This document shows positions 27,453 to 35,303 of a stretch of 64,000 bases of DNA, in pieces. The position numbers were made by a program, and so were the translations under genes. The notes under the pieces were generated by a model, which worked only from the letters and a program-made list of their open reading frames with translations, did not search any database and was not told where the DNA came from. Source of the stretch: Amycolatopsis azurea DSM 43854 (lineage in GTDB: Bacteria; Actinomycetota; Actinomycetes; Mycobacteriales; Pseudonocardiaceae); the NCBI RefSeq assembly GCF_001995215.1, contig NZ_MUXN01000016.1, positions 317,705-381,704 of the forward strand, given 5' to 3'. Each line of letters opens with the position of its first letter. The first letter of the stretch is position 1.

Positions 27453-27547
27453 ACATCCTCCTCGTTCAAGGTCGTTCCGACCGGGACAACTATGGCCGAC
27501 GCCACGGTTATTCCGCGTCCCGGGCCGTTCGCGGTTAAGCTCGGCCC

Positions 27548-27856
27548 GTGGCTGAGACCGAAGAGAAGACCGAGACCGCCGCCCCCACGTCGCGCCAGGT
27601 CGCGGCCGCCCGCGACTTCGTGAAGCGGCACGGGAAGCCGTCGCGCGCGGTGGTGGAGAACATCGGCCGGATCGGCGCCAGGGTCGTGCTCGTGGGCGCC
27701 GACGGCGCGCTCGGCGACGTCGTCGTCGCCTCCACGGAGGCGGGTGACGCGCTGGTCGAGGCCGTCGAGGACCTCGAACCCGCCGAATGGGACAGCGAGA
27801 CCGTCAAGGCCACCAAGATCGGCGCCGAGCACCGCCGCCGGATGGCGGGGAAGTGA
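27548..27856 (+). CDS. Small conserved protein of unknown function
   Basis: A 102-residue acidic protein without signal peptide or membrane segment. The N-terminal ~15 residues are Glu/Thr-rich; the remainder (SRQVAAARDFVKRHGKPSRAVVENIGRIGARVVLVGADGALGDVVV, then DALVEAVEDLEPAEWDSETV) reads as a compact alpha/beta domain. I do not recognise the family by name but think it is conserved in Pseudonocardiaceae. Its stop overlaps the start of an ATP-grasp gene by 4 bp, so the two products are probably functionally linked. Confidence 0.8.
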   Translation: MAETEEKTETAAPTSRQVAAARDFVKRHGKPSRAVVENIGRIGARVVLVGADGALGDVVVASTEAGDALVEAVEDLEPAEWDSETVKATKIGAEHRRRMAGK

Positions 27857-28719
27857 GCGGCTCCGCGATCCTCGTCTCCTGTTCCGCGCTGCCGGAAGGC
27901 GACGGCGACGAGCACGCCGTCCCCGAGGCGCTGGCCGACCTCGGGTTCGAGACCCGCTGGGCCGCTTGGGACGACAAGACCGTCGACTTCGGCGCCGCGG
28001 ACATCGTCGTGCTGCGTGCCACCTGGGACTACGCCGAGCGCCGCGACGAGTTCCTGTCGTGGGCCGAATCCGTGCCGACGCTGGCCAACGCGGTCGAAGT
28101 CGTGCGTTGGAACACCGACAAGTCCTATCTGGCCGAACTCGGTGACGCCGGGGTCGCGGTCGTGCCGACGACGCTGATCGCGCCGGGTGACGACGCTCCG
28201 CGCTGGCCCAAGGGCGAGTTCGTGCTGAAGCCTGCGATCGGCGCGGGCTCCCGGGGTGTCGGGAAGTTCTCGGCCGGCGACGACGCCTCGTCGCATCTGA
28301 AGACCCTCCACGACGACGGCCACACCGTGATGATGCAGCCGTATCAGTCCAGTGTGGACAGTGAAGGCGAGCTCGCGCTGGTGTACTTCGGCGGCGTGTA
28401 CTCGCACGCGTTCTCGAAGGCCGCGATGCTGGGCCGGGAGCTCGACGAGTCCGGTTTGTACGTGACGGAGAAGCTCGCGCCCGTACAGCCGTCCGCCTCC
28501 TTCCGTGCCGTGGCCGAAGACGCTTTGGACGCGACGGCGGCGTTGCTCGGCATCCTGCGCGCGGAACTGCTCTATGCCCGCGTCGACCTCGTCACCGGTC
28601 CGGACGGCAAGCCGCTGCTGCTGGAACTGGAGCTCGTCGAGCCTTCGCTCGGCTTCCGGCAGACCGACGCCGCCGCCGCTTGGCGCTTCGCCTCCGCTGT
28701 GCGCCAGCAACTCGCCTGA
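27853..28719 (+). CDS. ATP-grasp domain protein (RimK-like)
   Basis: A 288-residue ATP-grasp protein. The central lobe FVLKPAIGAGSRGVGKF contains the ATP-binding lysine and glycine-rich loop, MMQPYQ is the adenine-contacting strand, and LLLELELVEPSLGF near the C-terminus carries the Mg-binding acidic residues. ATP-grasp enzymes join a carboxylate to an amine or thiol through an acyl-phosphate. The acceptor is unknown. The GTG start at 27853 overlaps the small upstream gene (GTGA). It is convergent with the desaturase, separated by a palindrome. Confidence 0.85.
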   Translation: MSGSAILVSCSALPEGDGDEHAVPEALADLGFETRWAAWDDKTVDFGAADIVVLRATWDYAERRDEFLSWAESVPTLANAVEVVRWNTDKSYLAELGDAGVAVVPTTLIAPGDDAPRWPKGEFVLKPAIGAGSRGVGKFSAGDDASSHLKTLHDDGHTVMMQPYQSSVDSEGELALVYFGGVYSHAFSKAAMLGRELDESGLYVTEKLAPVQPSASFRAVAEDALDATAALLGILRAELLYARVDLVTGPDGKPLLLELELVEPSLGFRQTDAAAAWRFASAVRQQLA

Positions 28720-28721
28720 CG

Positions 28722-28784
28722 CGTTTCGTCCTCTGGATGCGGTAGATGCGCGTGCAACCACCGCATCCAGAGGACTAAATGCGG
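28722..28784. repeat. GTCCTCTGGATGCGGT palindrome (family D, copy 1)
   Basis: A perfect 16-bp stem (28728-28743 with 28760-28775) and a 16-nt loop, flanked by the weaker outer pair GCGTTTC/TAAATGC. The CGTCCTCT-ATGCGG words recur at 51185-51329. It fills the gap between convergent genes. Confidence 0.7.
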
Positions 28785-28790
28785 CAGAGG

Positions 28791-29738
28791 TCAGGCGGGT
28801 TTGACGCGCTTCGCGGCCAAGCGCTCCGGCTTCGGCCACCGCACGTCCCGCGCCCACCCGAACTTCTCGAACAGCCAGATCACTCGCGCCGACACGTCGA
28901 CCTGTCCACGCAGGACACCGTGCCGCGCGCAAGTCGGGTCGGCGTGGTGGGAGTTGTGCCACGACTCGCCCATGGACAGGATCGCCAGCGGCCAGAAGTT
29001 CGCCGCCTTGTCCCGGCTGGCGAACGGGCGTTCGCCGATCAGGTGGCAGATCGAGTTCACCGACCAGCTGACGTGGTGCAGGAACGCGATCCGGACCAGC
29101 CCGGCCCAGAAGAACCCGGTCACCACGCCCCACCACGACCAGCTGAGCAGTCCGCCGAGCACCGCGGGCAGCGCGAGGCTGAGCGTGATCCACAGCCAGA
29201 AGTAGCGGTTCACCACGCGAAGATCCTTGTCCGCCACCAGATCCGGCGCGAACCGTTCGTAGTTGGTCACCTCGCGGCTGAACATCCAGCCCATGTGCGC
29301 GTGCCAGAACCCGCGCAGCAGCGCCCCGGGCGACGTCCCGAACAGCCAGGGGGAGTGCGGGTCGCCTTCGCGGTCGGCGAAGGCGTGGTGACGGCGGTGG
29401 CTGGCCACCCAGAAGATGACCGAGCCCTGCACCGCGAAGCTCCCGGCGATGGCGAGCGCGATCCGCAGCGGCCGCCCGGCCTTGAAGGCGCCGTGGGTGA
29501 AGTAGCGGTGATATCCGACGGTCACCCCGAGCGTCCCGAGCGTGTAGAACACCGCCGCCAGCACGAGATCGACCCAGGTCATGCCCCAGCCCCACACGAT
29601 CGGCACGGCGGCGAGCAGCGCGACGAACGGGACCAGCAGGAAGGTCTTGAGTATCAGCATCTCGCCGGAACCCCGGCGGTGCGAGATCAGCGGTTTCGAC
29701 TGGGTTTCCCCAGGTGCGGGATCGGTGCTGGCGGTCAT
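28791..29738 (-). CDS. Acyl-CoA/fatty acid desaturase
   Basis: A 315-residue integral-membrane di-iron desaturase. All three histidine boxes are present: GYHRYFTH (about residue 76), ASHRRHHAFAD (about residue 112) and GESWHNSHHADP (about residue 257), with four hydrophobic helices between. Enzymes of this type insert a delta-9 double bond into stearoyl or palmitoyl chains. The start ATG 29738 gives a short polar N-terminus before the first helix. It is not part of the conserved ctaB-ctaA synteny and looks like a lineage-specific insertion. Confidence 0.92.
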   Translation of the reverse strand: MTASTDPAPGETQSKPLISHRRGSGEMLILKTFLLVPFVALLAAVPIVWGWGMTWVDLVLAAVFYTLGTLGVTVGYHRYFTHGAFKAGRPLRIALAIAGSFAVQGSVIFWVASHRRHHAFADREGDPHSPWLFGTSPGALLRGFWHAHMGWMFSREVTNYERFAPDLVADKDLRVVNRYFWLWITLSLALPAVLGGLLSWSWWGVVTGFFWAGLVRIAFLHHVSWSVNSICHLIGERPFASRDKAANFWPLAILSMGESWHNSHHADPTCARHGVLRGQVDVSARVIWLFEKFGWARDVRWPKPERLAAKRVKPA

Positions 29739-29845
29739 GCGACACCTCGTGTGCCTAGGACTCGGCGGTCACTCCCGGACGGGGTACCGAGGCGCAGCGT
29801 AAGGGCACCGTCTGGCGAGTACGCCGCCTGGGGGTTACGTCCGGT

Positions 29846-30814
29846 TCAGTTCGAGGTGGCGAGTTCGCGTTCGGGCGCCGTCGCGGAGGGAACGGGACCG
29901 CGATCGCGGGAACCGCACCAGAGCGCGGCCGTCGAGATGATGACCAGCGCGGAGCCGAGGACATGGAACGAGACCAGCGCCTCCGGCACGCCCAGGGCGT
30001 ACTGCACCGAGCCCAGGACGCCCTGGGCGAGCGCGATGACCCACACGATGGTGTATCGCTGCCACAACTGCTTGGGCGTCTCGCCCCGCATCAGCTGGAG
30101 CCCGAAGACGGCCAGCACGATCAAATAGACCACCAGCAGTCCGCCGTGGACCTGGGTGAGCGTCTCGATCGGGGCCTGGAACCGGTGGGTGCCGGGGTCG
30201 CCGCCGTGCGGTCCCGCACCGGTCACGGTGGTCCCCGCCACCAGGACGGCCCACATCGTCGCGGCGAGCACGATCAGCGTCTTACGGCCCGCGTCCGGGA
30301 TCAGCCAGCGGGCGGGCTCGTCGCCCTCGTTGAACGCGCGCAGCAGCAGGACCGCGAGCCAGACCAGGGGAGTGGAGGCCAGGAAGTGGAGCGCGACGGT
30401 CCACCATTCGAGTTTCGCGAGCACGGTGATGCCGCCGACGACGGCCTGCAGCATCACGCCGGCGGGCATCGTCCAGGCCAGCTTCACCAGACGGCGGCGG
30501 CTCGGGTGCTCGATCTGCACGCGCCACGCGGTGATCACGCACAGCGCGGCGACGGCGATGACGACGCCGGTCAGCATCCGGTTGCTGAACTCGATCCACT
30601 GGGTGAGCGCGTCGAACTCGGGGTGTGCCACCGGGACGATGCTGCCCTCGACGCACTGCGGCCAGGTCGGGCAGCCGAGGCCCGAACCCGTGACGCGGAC
30701 GACCGAGCCGGTGACGCCGATTCCGGCCTGGGCGATCACCGCCGCTATCGCGACCGCTCGCTGAACCGCGAACGAGGGATACGGCAGACGCGCTACAAGG
30801 CTCTGGAACGGCAC
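29846..30814 (-). CDS. ctaA: Haem A synthase
   Basis: A 322-residue COX15/CtaA protein with eight predicted membrane helices. The extracellular loop has the paired cysteines GSGLGCPTWPQC (about residues 48 and 54) known from Bacillus-type CtaA, the haem-ligand histidines are expected in FSNRMLT-proximal and TQVHGG / VSFHVLGS helices, and GPHGGDPGTHRF is typical of the family. It hydroxylates haem O, the product of CtaB encoded at 21.6 kb. The start is GTG 30814. Confidence 0.94.
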   Translation of the reverse strand: MPFQSLVARLPYPSFAVQRAVAIAAVIAQAGIGVTGSVVRVTGSGLGCPTWPQCVEGSIVPVAHPEFDALTQWIEFSNRMLTGVVIAVAALCVITAWRVQIEHPSRRRLVKLAWTMPAGVMLQAVVGGITVLAKLEWWTVALHFLASTPLVWLAVLLLRAFNEGDEPARWLIPDAGRKTLIVLAATMWAVLVAGTTVTGAGPHGGDPGTHRFQAPIETLTQVHGGLLVVYLIVLAVFGLQLMRGETPKQLWQRYTIVWVIALAQGVLGSVQYALGVPEALVSFHVLGSALVIISTAALWCGSRDRGPVPSATAPERELATSN

Positions 30815-30889
30815 CGTCCGATGCTAGAACGCCCTTCCTGAGAGCGTTCCACCGGCTACGTGGGGTGTGTCCGCCGCCTCAGAAGAGCT

Positions 30890-31690
30890 TCAGGTGAGCT
30901 TGGTGGTCCTGCTCGCCAGCGCGCCCGCGACGACGCCCCAGCCGACGAGGACCGCGAAGGGACCCCAGCCGAACGAACCGTCCAGCAGCACCGAGCGCAG
31001 GCCTTCGGCGAGCGCGCCCGACGGCAGCAGTTCGACGACCGTCGCGAGCCCGGTCGGCATCGTCGACGGCGCCAGCAGGATGCCGCCGGCGAGCAGCAGT
31101 ACGAACCAGACGATGTTCGCCAGCGCCAGCACGGCCTCCGCGCGCAGCGCCCCGCCGAGCAACAGGCCCAGGGCACCGAACGCGAGCGTGCCGACGATCA
31201 GGAACGGGATCGCGCCGAGGATCCCGCCGAGCGACGGCGACCAGCCCAGCAGCGCGGCCACCACACCGAGGATCACCGCCTGCAGCGCGACCACGACCAG
31301 CGCGGCGGCCACCCGGCCCGCGACGAGCAGCCAGCGGGGCAGCGCGGTGGCGGAAAGCCGTTTGAGGACGCCGTACCGGCGGTCGAAGCCCAGCGCGATG
31401 GCCTGCCCGGTGAACGCGGACGACATCACCGCGAGCGCCAGGATCCTCGGCGTGATCCAGTCCACTTTGGACGAATCGCCGAGTTGCGACGACGGCAGGA
31501 TGTCCAGCAGCGACAAGCCGATCAGCAGCGCGAGCGGGATGAGCAGGGTCAGCAGGATCTGCTCGCCGTGGCGCAAGGTCAGGCTCGCCTCGACCTTCGC
31601 GTGCGTGCGCAGCATCTTGCCGAGCGAACCGCGGCCGGGGGCCGGGGTGAACGTGCCGGGGGCGAACCGGGGCGTGGGTGTGGTGGTCAT
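30890..31690 (-). CDS. ABC transporter permease (ABC-2 type)
   Basis: A 266-residue membrane protein with six hydrophobic segments after a ~35-residue cytoplasmic N-terminus. ABC-2 features are visible: HAKVEASLTLRHGEQILLTLLIPLALL, FDRRYGVLKRLSATALPRWLLVAGR, and a C-terminal SGALAEGLRSVLLDG. It pairs with the ATPase encoded just upstream (ATG overlaps its stop by 4 bp) and should form a drug- or lipid-type exporter. The neighbouring MptB-like gene makes a cell-envelope glycolipid link plausible but unproven. The same gene pair lies next to ctaA in mycobacteria (Rv1457c-Rv1458c as I recall). Confidence 0.9.
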   Translation of the reverse strand: MTTTPTPRFAPGTFTPAPGRGSLGKMLRTHAKVEASLTLRHGEQILLTLLIPLALLIGLSLLDILPSSQLGDSSKVDWITPRILALAVMSSAFTGQAIALGFDRRYGVLKRLSATALPRWLLVAGRVAAALVVVALQAVILGVVAALLGWSPSLGGILGAIPFLIVGTLAFGALGLLLGGALRAEAVLALANIVWFVLLLAGGILLAPSTMPTGLATVVELLPSGALAEGLRSVLLDGSFGWGPFAVLVGWGVVAGALASRTTKLT

Positions 31691-32613
31691 GCGCGCAGTT
31701 CCCGTCCGGTCAGCTCCAGGAAGACCTCTTCCAGCGTGCGCCTGCCGACCTGCAGCTCCTCGGGCATGACGCCCTGCTGCGCGCACCACGCCGTCACCGT
31801 CGACACCACCTGCGGGTCGATCGCGCCCTCGACGAGGTACGTCCCCGGCGCGGATTCGTGCACGAGGTGGCCTTCGGGCAGCGCCGCGGTCAGAAGACCG
31901 GTGTCGAGCCGCGTGCGGGCCTTGAACCGGAGTTGCGCGCTCTCGCCCGCCTCGACGGTCAGCGACTGCGGGGAGCCTTCGACGACGACCTTGCCGTGGT
32001 CCACGATCACCACGGTGTCGGCCAGCGTTTCGGCCTCCTCCATCAGATGCGTGGTGAGCAGCACGCTGACCCCGTCGGCGCGCAGCGCTTCGAGCAGATC
32101 CCAGACCAGGCGGCGGGCCTGCGGGTCCATCCCCGCCGTCGGCTCGTCGAGGAAGAGCAGCTCCGGGCGCCCGACGAGCGCGCAGGCGAGCGAGAGCCGT
32201 TGCTGCTGCCCGCCGGAAAGCCGTTTGAACGGCGTCTTGCGCGCCCCCGCGAGACCGAGGACGTCCAGCAGCCAGGCCGGGTCGAGCGGATTCGCCGCGC
32301 ACGCGGCGACCAGGCCGAGCATCTCGTCGGCGCGGACGCCGGGGTACGCGCCGCCGCCCTGGGGCATCACGCCGATCCGCGGCCGCAGAGCGGATCCCTC
32401 ACGCGACGGATCCATGCCCAGGACCCGGACTTCGCCGCCGTCAGGCCGCAGGAAGCCTTCGCAGATCTCGACGGTGGTGGTCTTGCCGGCCCCGTTCGGG
32501 CCGAGCAGCGCGAGCAGAGTGCCGCGGTCCATCCGCAGATCGAGTCCATCGACCGCGGTGGTGGATCCGTAGCGTTTCACCAGCCCGGTGATCTCGACGG
32601 CGGGGGTGTTCAC
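31687..32613 (-). CDS. ABC transporter ATP-binding protein
   Basis: A 308-residue exporter ATPase. Walker A GPNGAGKTTT (about residue 39), Q-loop PQGGG, signature LSGGQQQRL, Walker B LLFLDEPTAGMDP and H-loop LLTTHLMEEAE are complete. The C-terminal ~80 residues form the accessory domain common in DrrA-like exporters and end in TLEEVFLELTGREL. GTG 32613 is the start; the stop overlaps the permease ATG. Confidence 0.95.
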   Translation of the reverse strand: MNTPAVEITGLVKRYGSTTAVDGLDLRMDRGTLLALLGPNGAGKTTTVEICEGFLRPDGGEVRVLGMDPSREGSALRPRIGVMPQGGGAYPGVRADEMLGLVAACAANPLDPAWLLDVLGLAGARKTPFKRLSGGQQQRLSLACALVGRPELLFLDEPTAGMDPQARRLVWDLLEALRADGVSVLLTTHLMEEAETLADTVVIVDHGKVVVEGSPQSLTVEAGESAQLRFKARTRLDTGLLTAALPEGHLVHESAPGTYLVEGAIDPQVVSTVTAWCAQQGVMPEELQVGRRTLEEVFLELTGRELRA

Positions 32614-32632
32614 GACAGGTCACGATACGGCG

Positions 32633-34294
32633 TCACGCCGGGACCGAATGCTCCGGGGACGGTCTGGACAGCAGCAGCGGTGAGAGGCGGTGGACGACGA
32701 ACAGCCCCACGAGCGTGACGACCCCGGCGGCGACCCACGCGAACGGCAGGACGAAACCGCGGCCCTCGAAGGTGCTTCCCGTCGTCGGCAGCAGGAACGG
32801 CAGGACGGCGGTGACGATCGTCGCGGCGATGCGGAACCGTGAGGTCCCCGCCGCCGCGGCGAGCGGGATGATCGCCCACAAGAGGTACCAGGGCTGCAAA
32901 GCCACGTGCAGCACCATCACCGCGCCCAGCGAGACCCCGAGGCCGATGATCGGCCGGTAGCGCCATTTGAAGCTGTCCCACAGGAACTTGACCGTCACCG
33001 CGCCCGCGACGAGATAGCCGAGCGCGCCGAGGATCGGGACCATCGCGTTGGTGTGGTTGCCGAGGCCTAGCGCGATGCCGAGGACACCGCCGAGCGCGGC
33101 CAGCTCCGACGTCGGGGAGATCCACGAGCGGACCAGTCCCGGCGTCCCGAGCGCGCCGACCCAGCCGAAGCCGAGACCGGTGCCGTAACAGACCGCCACC
33201 AGCACCACCCCGAACAGCAGCGCCATCGGCACCGCCGCGGTGACCAGGTCCTTGATCCGGCCGTGCCAGCGTCTGGCCACCATCACCGTGAAGAACGGCA
33301 GCGCCAGGATCGCGTTCAGTTTCACCGCGACGCCGAGGGTGATGAGCACCACCCCGAGTCCGATGTAGAGCAGTTCGCCCTTGGCCAGCGGGGGAGGCTC
33401 GTCGTTCTTGAACCGCACCGGCATCCGCTGGAGGCCGACCTCCAGTCCGGCCACCATGAGCCCGATGGCCAGCGCGTCGTTGTGGGCGCCCGCGACGAAG
33501 TGGAAGATCAGCAGCGGGTTCGCCGCGCCGAGCCAGAGCGCGGTGGCGGGCTGCACGCCGAACCGCTTGGCCAGCCGGGGCAGCGCCCAGATGATCAGGA
33601 TGACGCCGATCAGCGCGAGCCCGCGCTGGAGCAGCACGCCGGTGACGATGTTGCCGCTGCTCAGCGGGGCGAGCCAGCCGCCGAGACGCAGCAGCAGCGG
33701 GCCGTACGGCGCCGGGGTCTCGCGCCACATGTTGGAGACGCCCGAGGTCAGCGGGTCGGAGACGCCGAGCGCCTCGGCCGGGCCGAGGGAGTACGGGTCC
33801 ATCCCGCGGGCCACGATCTCGCTCTGCGCGAGATAGCTGTAGACGTCGCGGGAGAACAGTGGCGGGATGAACAGCAGCGGCGCGCACCAGAGCGCGATGG
33901 TGCGCGCGAGCTGGCCCTGGGTGGCGAGGCGGCGGCGGGCCGGCTGCGCGAACCGGCCGAGCAGCAGCCAGCTGAGCACGATGATCGCCATCCCCGCCAG
34001 GCCCATCGCGAGCGAGACCATGGGGATGCGGGTGAACAGCCGCAGGACCGGGATCTCCTGCACCGGGTTGATCACCGGCGCGGCGCCCGCGCCGAGCGAG
34101 CCGAGGGCGAGGAACAGCGAACCGACCGCGCCGAACCGGCGGACGACGTTCAGCCCGCGCAGTTCCTTGTCGTCGAGCGGCTCCGGTTCACGCGGGTGCC
34201 CGGGAGAGAGCGTCGCCACCGACCCCGCGGCCGGGTACTTCTCCGGGCCTGCTTCGTCCGTGTCCCGCCCTGCCGGGTGATCGCCCACTGCCAC
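32633..34294 (-). CDS. mptB: Polyprenyl-phosphomannose-dependent alpha-(1,6)-mannosyltransferase (MptB-like)
   Basis: A 553-residue GT-C type glycosyltransferase with about 13 membrane helices. MptB proteins elongate the mannan core of lipomannan/lipoarabinomannan using polyprenyl-phosphate-mannose. Typical segments are FSRDVYSYLAQSEIVARGMDPYSLGP (the acidic GT-C loop, about residues 147-172), ETPAPYGPLLL, HNDALAIGLMVAGLE and ALQPWYLLWAI. The adjacent sufR-suf operon matches the mycobacterial order (Rv1459c then Rv1460). The start is GTG 34294; GTG 34288 is also possible. It is divergent from sufR. Confidence 0.88.
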   Translation of the reverse strand: MAVGDHPAGRDTDEAGPEKYPAAGSVATLSPGHPREPEPLDDKELRGLNVVRRFGAVGSLFLALGSLGAGAAPVINPVQEIPVLRLFTRIPMVSLAMGLAGMAIIVLSWLLLGRFAQPARRRLATQGQLARTIALWCAPLLFIPPLFSRDVYSYLAQSEIVARGMDPYSLGPAEALGVSDPLTSGVSNMWRETPAPYGPLLLRLGGWLAPLSSGNIVTGVLLQRGLALIGVILIIWALPRLAKRFGVQPATALWLGAANPLLIFHFVAGAHNDALAIGLMVAGLEVGLQRMPVRFKNDEPPPLAKGELLYIGLGVVLITLGVAVKLNAILALPFFTVMVARRWHGRIKDLVTAAVPMALLFGVVLVAVCYGTGLGFGWVGALGTPGLVRSWISPTSELAALGGVLGIALGLGNHTNAMVPILGALGYLVAGAVTVKFLWDSFKWRYRPIIGLGVSLGAVMVLHVALQPWYLLWAIIPLAAAAGTSRFRIAATIVTAVLPFLLPTTGSTFEGRGFVLPFAWVAAGVVTLVGLFVVHRLSPLLLSRPSPEHSVPA

Positions 34295-34346
34295 GCACGA
34301 AGGGTAGCGATCGCGGGAACAGACCGAGCGGGTACGTGGTTACCGA

Positions 34347-34429
34347 GGGCTGAAGGGGCCTTTCGCCGCATGCGACGCGGTGAAGGACGCTTTCGTCTCA
34401 TCGCATGTGGGGAAAGCGTCCTTCAGCCC
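34347..34429. repeat. Three-unit CTGAAGG...CTTTC element (family C, copy 2)
   Basis: Two direct units start at about 34350 and 34381 and one inverted unit ends at 34429. The second and third form a perfect 14-bp stem (TGAAGGACGCTTTC, 34381-34394 with 34412-34425), and the outer ends pair over 10 bp. Unlike the other copies, this one lies between divergent genes (mptB and sufR), so it cannot be a simple 3'-end terminator for them. Confidence 0.7.
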
Positions 34430-34489
34430 CCGAGAGTGACCCACGCCACTCCGTGAGCCACCCCTCTTTGCCGTCTCCCCGGAAATACG

Positions 34490-34506
34490 TCACACTTGTG
34501 TTGTGA
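34490..34506. promoter_or_regulatory. SufR operator overlapping the sufR start codon
   Basis: The sequence ACACT-TGTGT-TGTGA at 34492-34506 matches the ACACT-N5-TGTGA operator described, as I recall, for M. tuberculosis SufR. It is extended here to the inverted repeat TCACA-N7-TGTGA (34490-34506). It overlaps the GTG start of sufR, so bound repressor would block the promoter or the transcript start of the whole suf operon. Confidence 0.72.
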
Positions 34507-35303
34507 AAAAGACGGGGACGCAGGACGAGGCCGGTGGCGACATGCCCCGCGCCGAGGTCCAGCCTGTCCCCGCACAGGTCGGCCCCGAGGGTCGGACCAG
34601 GCACGAAGTGGCCCGCTTGCTGCTGGAACAAGGTCCGATGACCGCCGTCGAGGTGGCCGATCAGCTGGGCATCAGCGCCGCCGCCGTCCGCCGTCACCTC
34701 GACGCGCTGCTCGCCGACGGCGAGGCCGAAACCCGGGACGCGCCCCGCCGCGGCCCGCGCGGCCGAGGCCGTCCCGCCAAGAACTTCCTGCTCACCGAAA
34801 CGGGCCGCGCCCGGTTCGGGCACGCCTACGACGACCTCGCGTCCTCGGCCATCCGCTTCCTCGCCGAGCACGCCGGCGAAGACGCCGTGAAGGCCTTCGC
34901 GGAGGCTCGTGTCGCTTCGCTGGTCGGCCCGCATCAGGACGCGATCACCAAGCACACCGACCCGGCCACCCGTGCCGAGGCCCTCGCTGCGGCGCTGACC
35001 AGGGAGGGTTACGCTGCGTCGACCCGTCAGGTCGGTGTCGGCGAACAGCTTTGCCAGCACCATTGCCCGGTCGCCCACGTCGCCGCCGAGTTCCCTCAGT
35101 TGTGTGAAGCCGAGACAGAGGCTTTCGCGGAACTTCTGGGTACTCACGTGCAACGACTGGCGACCATCGCACGCGGTGACAACGTGTGCACCACCCACGT
35201 GCCCGTCATTTCGACGGGTCACCCGGCCACACCCGCGCCGGGAAGCACGGCGCCCTCCCCAGGGCGCACAGCACGGATCCCGAATGGAGGGAAACCCGCA
35301 TGA
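34503..35303 (+). CDS. sufR: SufR, Fe-S cluster-sensing transcriptional repressor
   Basis: A 266-residue DeoR/ArsR-like regulator. The winged helix lies at about residues 35-95 (LLLEQGPMTAVEVADQLGISAAAVRRHLDALL, then RGRGRPAKNFLLTETGR). Four cysteines near the C-terminus are spaced C-x3-C-x12-C-x27-C (LCQHHCPVAH...LC...NVC), the same spacing as the cluster-ligand cysteines I recall for mycobacterial SufR. Holo-SufR represses the suf operon when Fe-S clusters are sufficient. The GTG start has no clear Shine-Dalgarno sequence, so the mRNA may be leaderless. Its stop overlaps the sufB ATG by 4 bp. The last ~45 residues are a disordered Pro/Gly-rich tail. Confidence 0.93.
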   Translation: MKKTGTQDEAGGDMPRAEVQPVPAQVGPEGRTRHEVARLLLEQGPMTAVEVADQLGISAAAVRRHLDALLADGEAETRDAPRRGPRGRGRPAKNFLLTETGRARFGHAYDDLASSAIRFLAEHAGEDAVKAFAEARVASLVGPHQDAITKHTDPATRAEALAAALTREGYAASTRQVGVGEQLCQHHCPVAHVAAEFPQLCEAETEAFAELLGTHVQRLATIARGDNVCTTHVPVISTGHPATPAPGSTAPSPGRTARIPNGGKPA

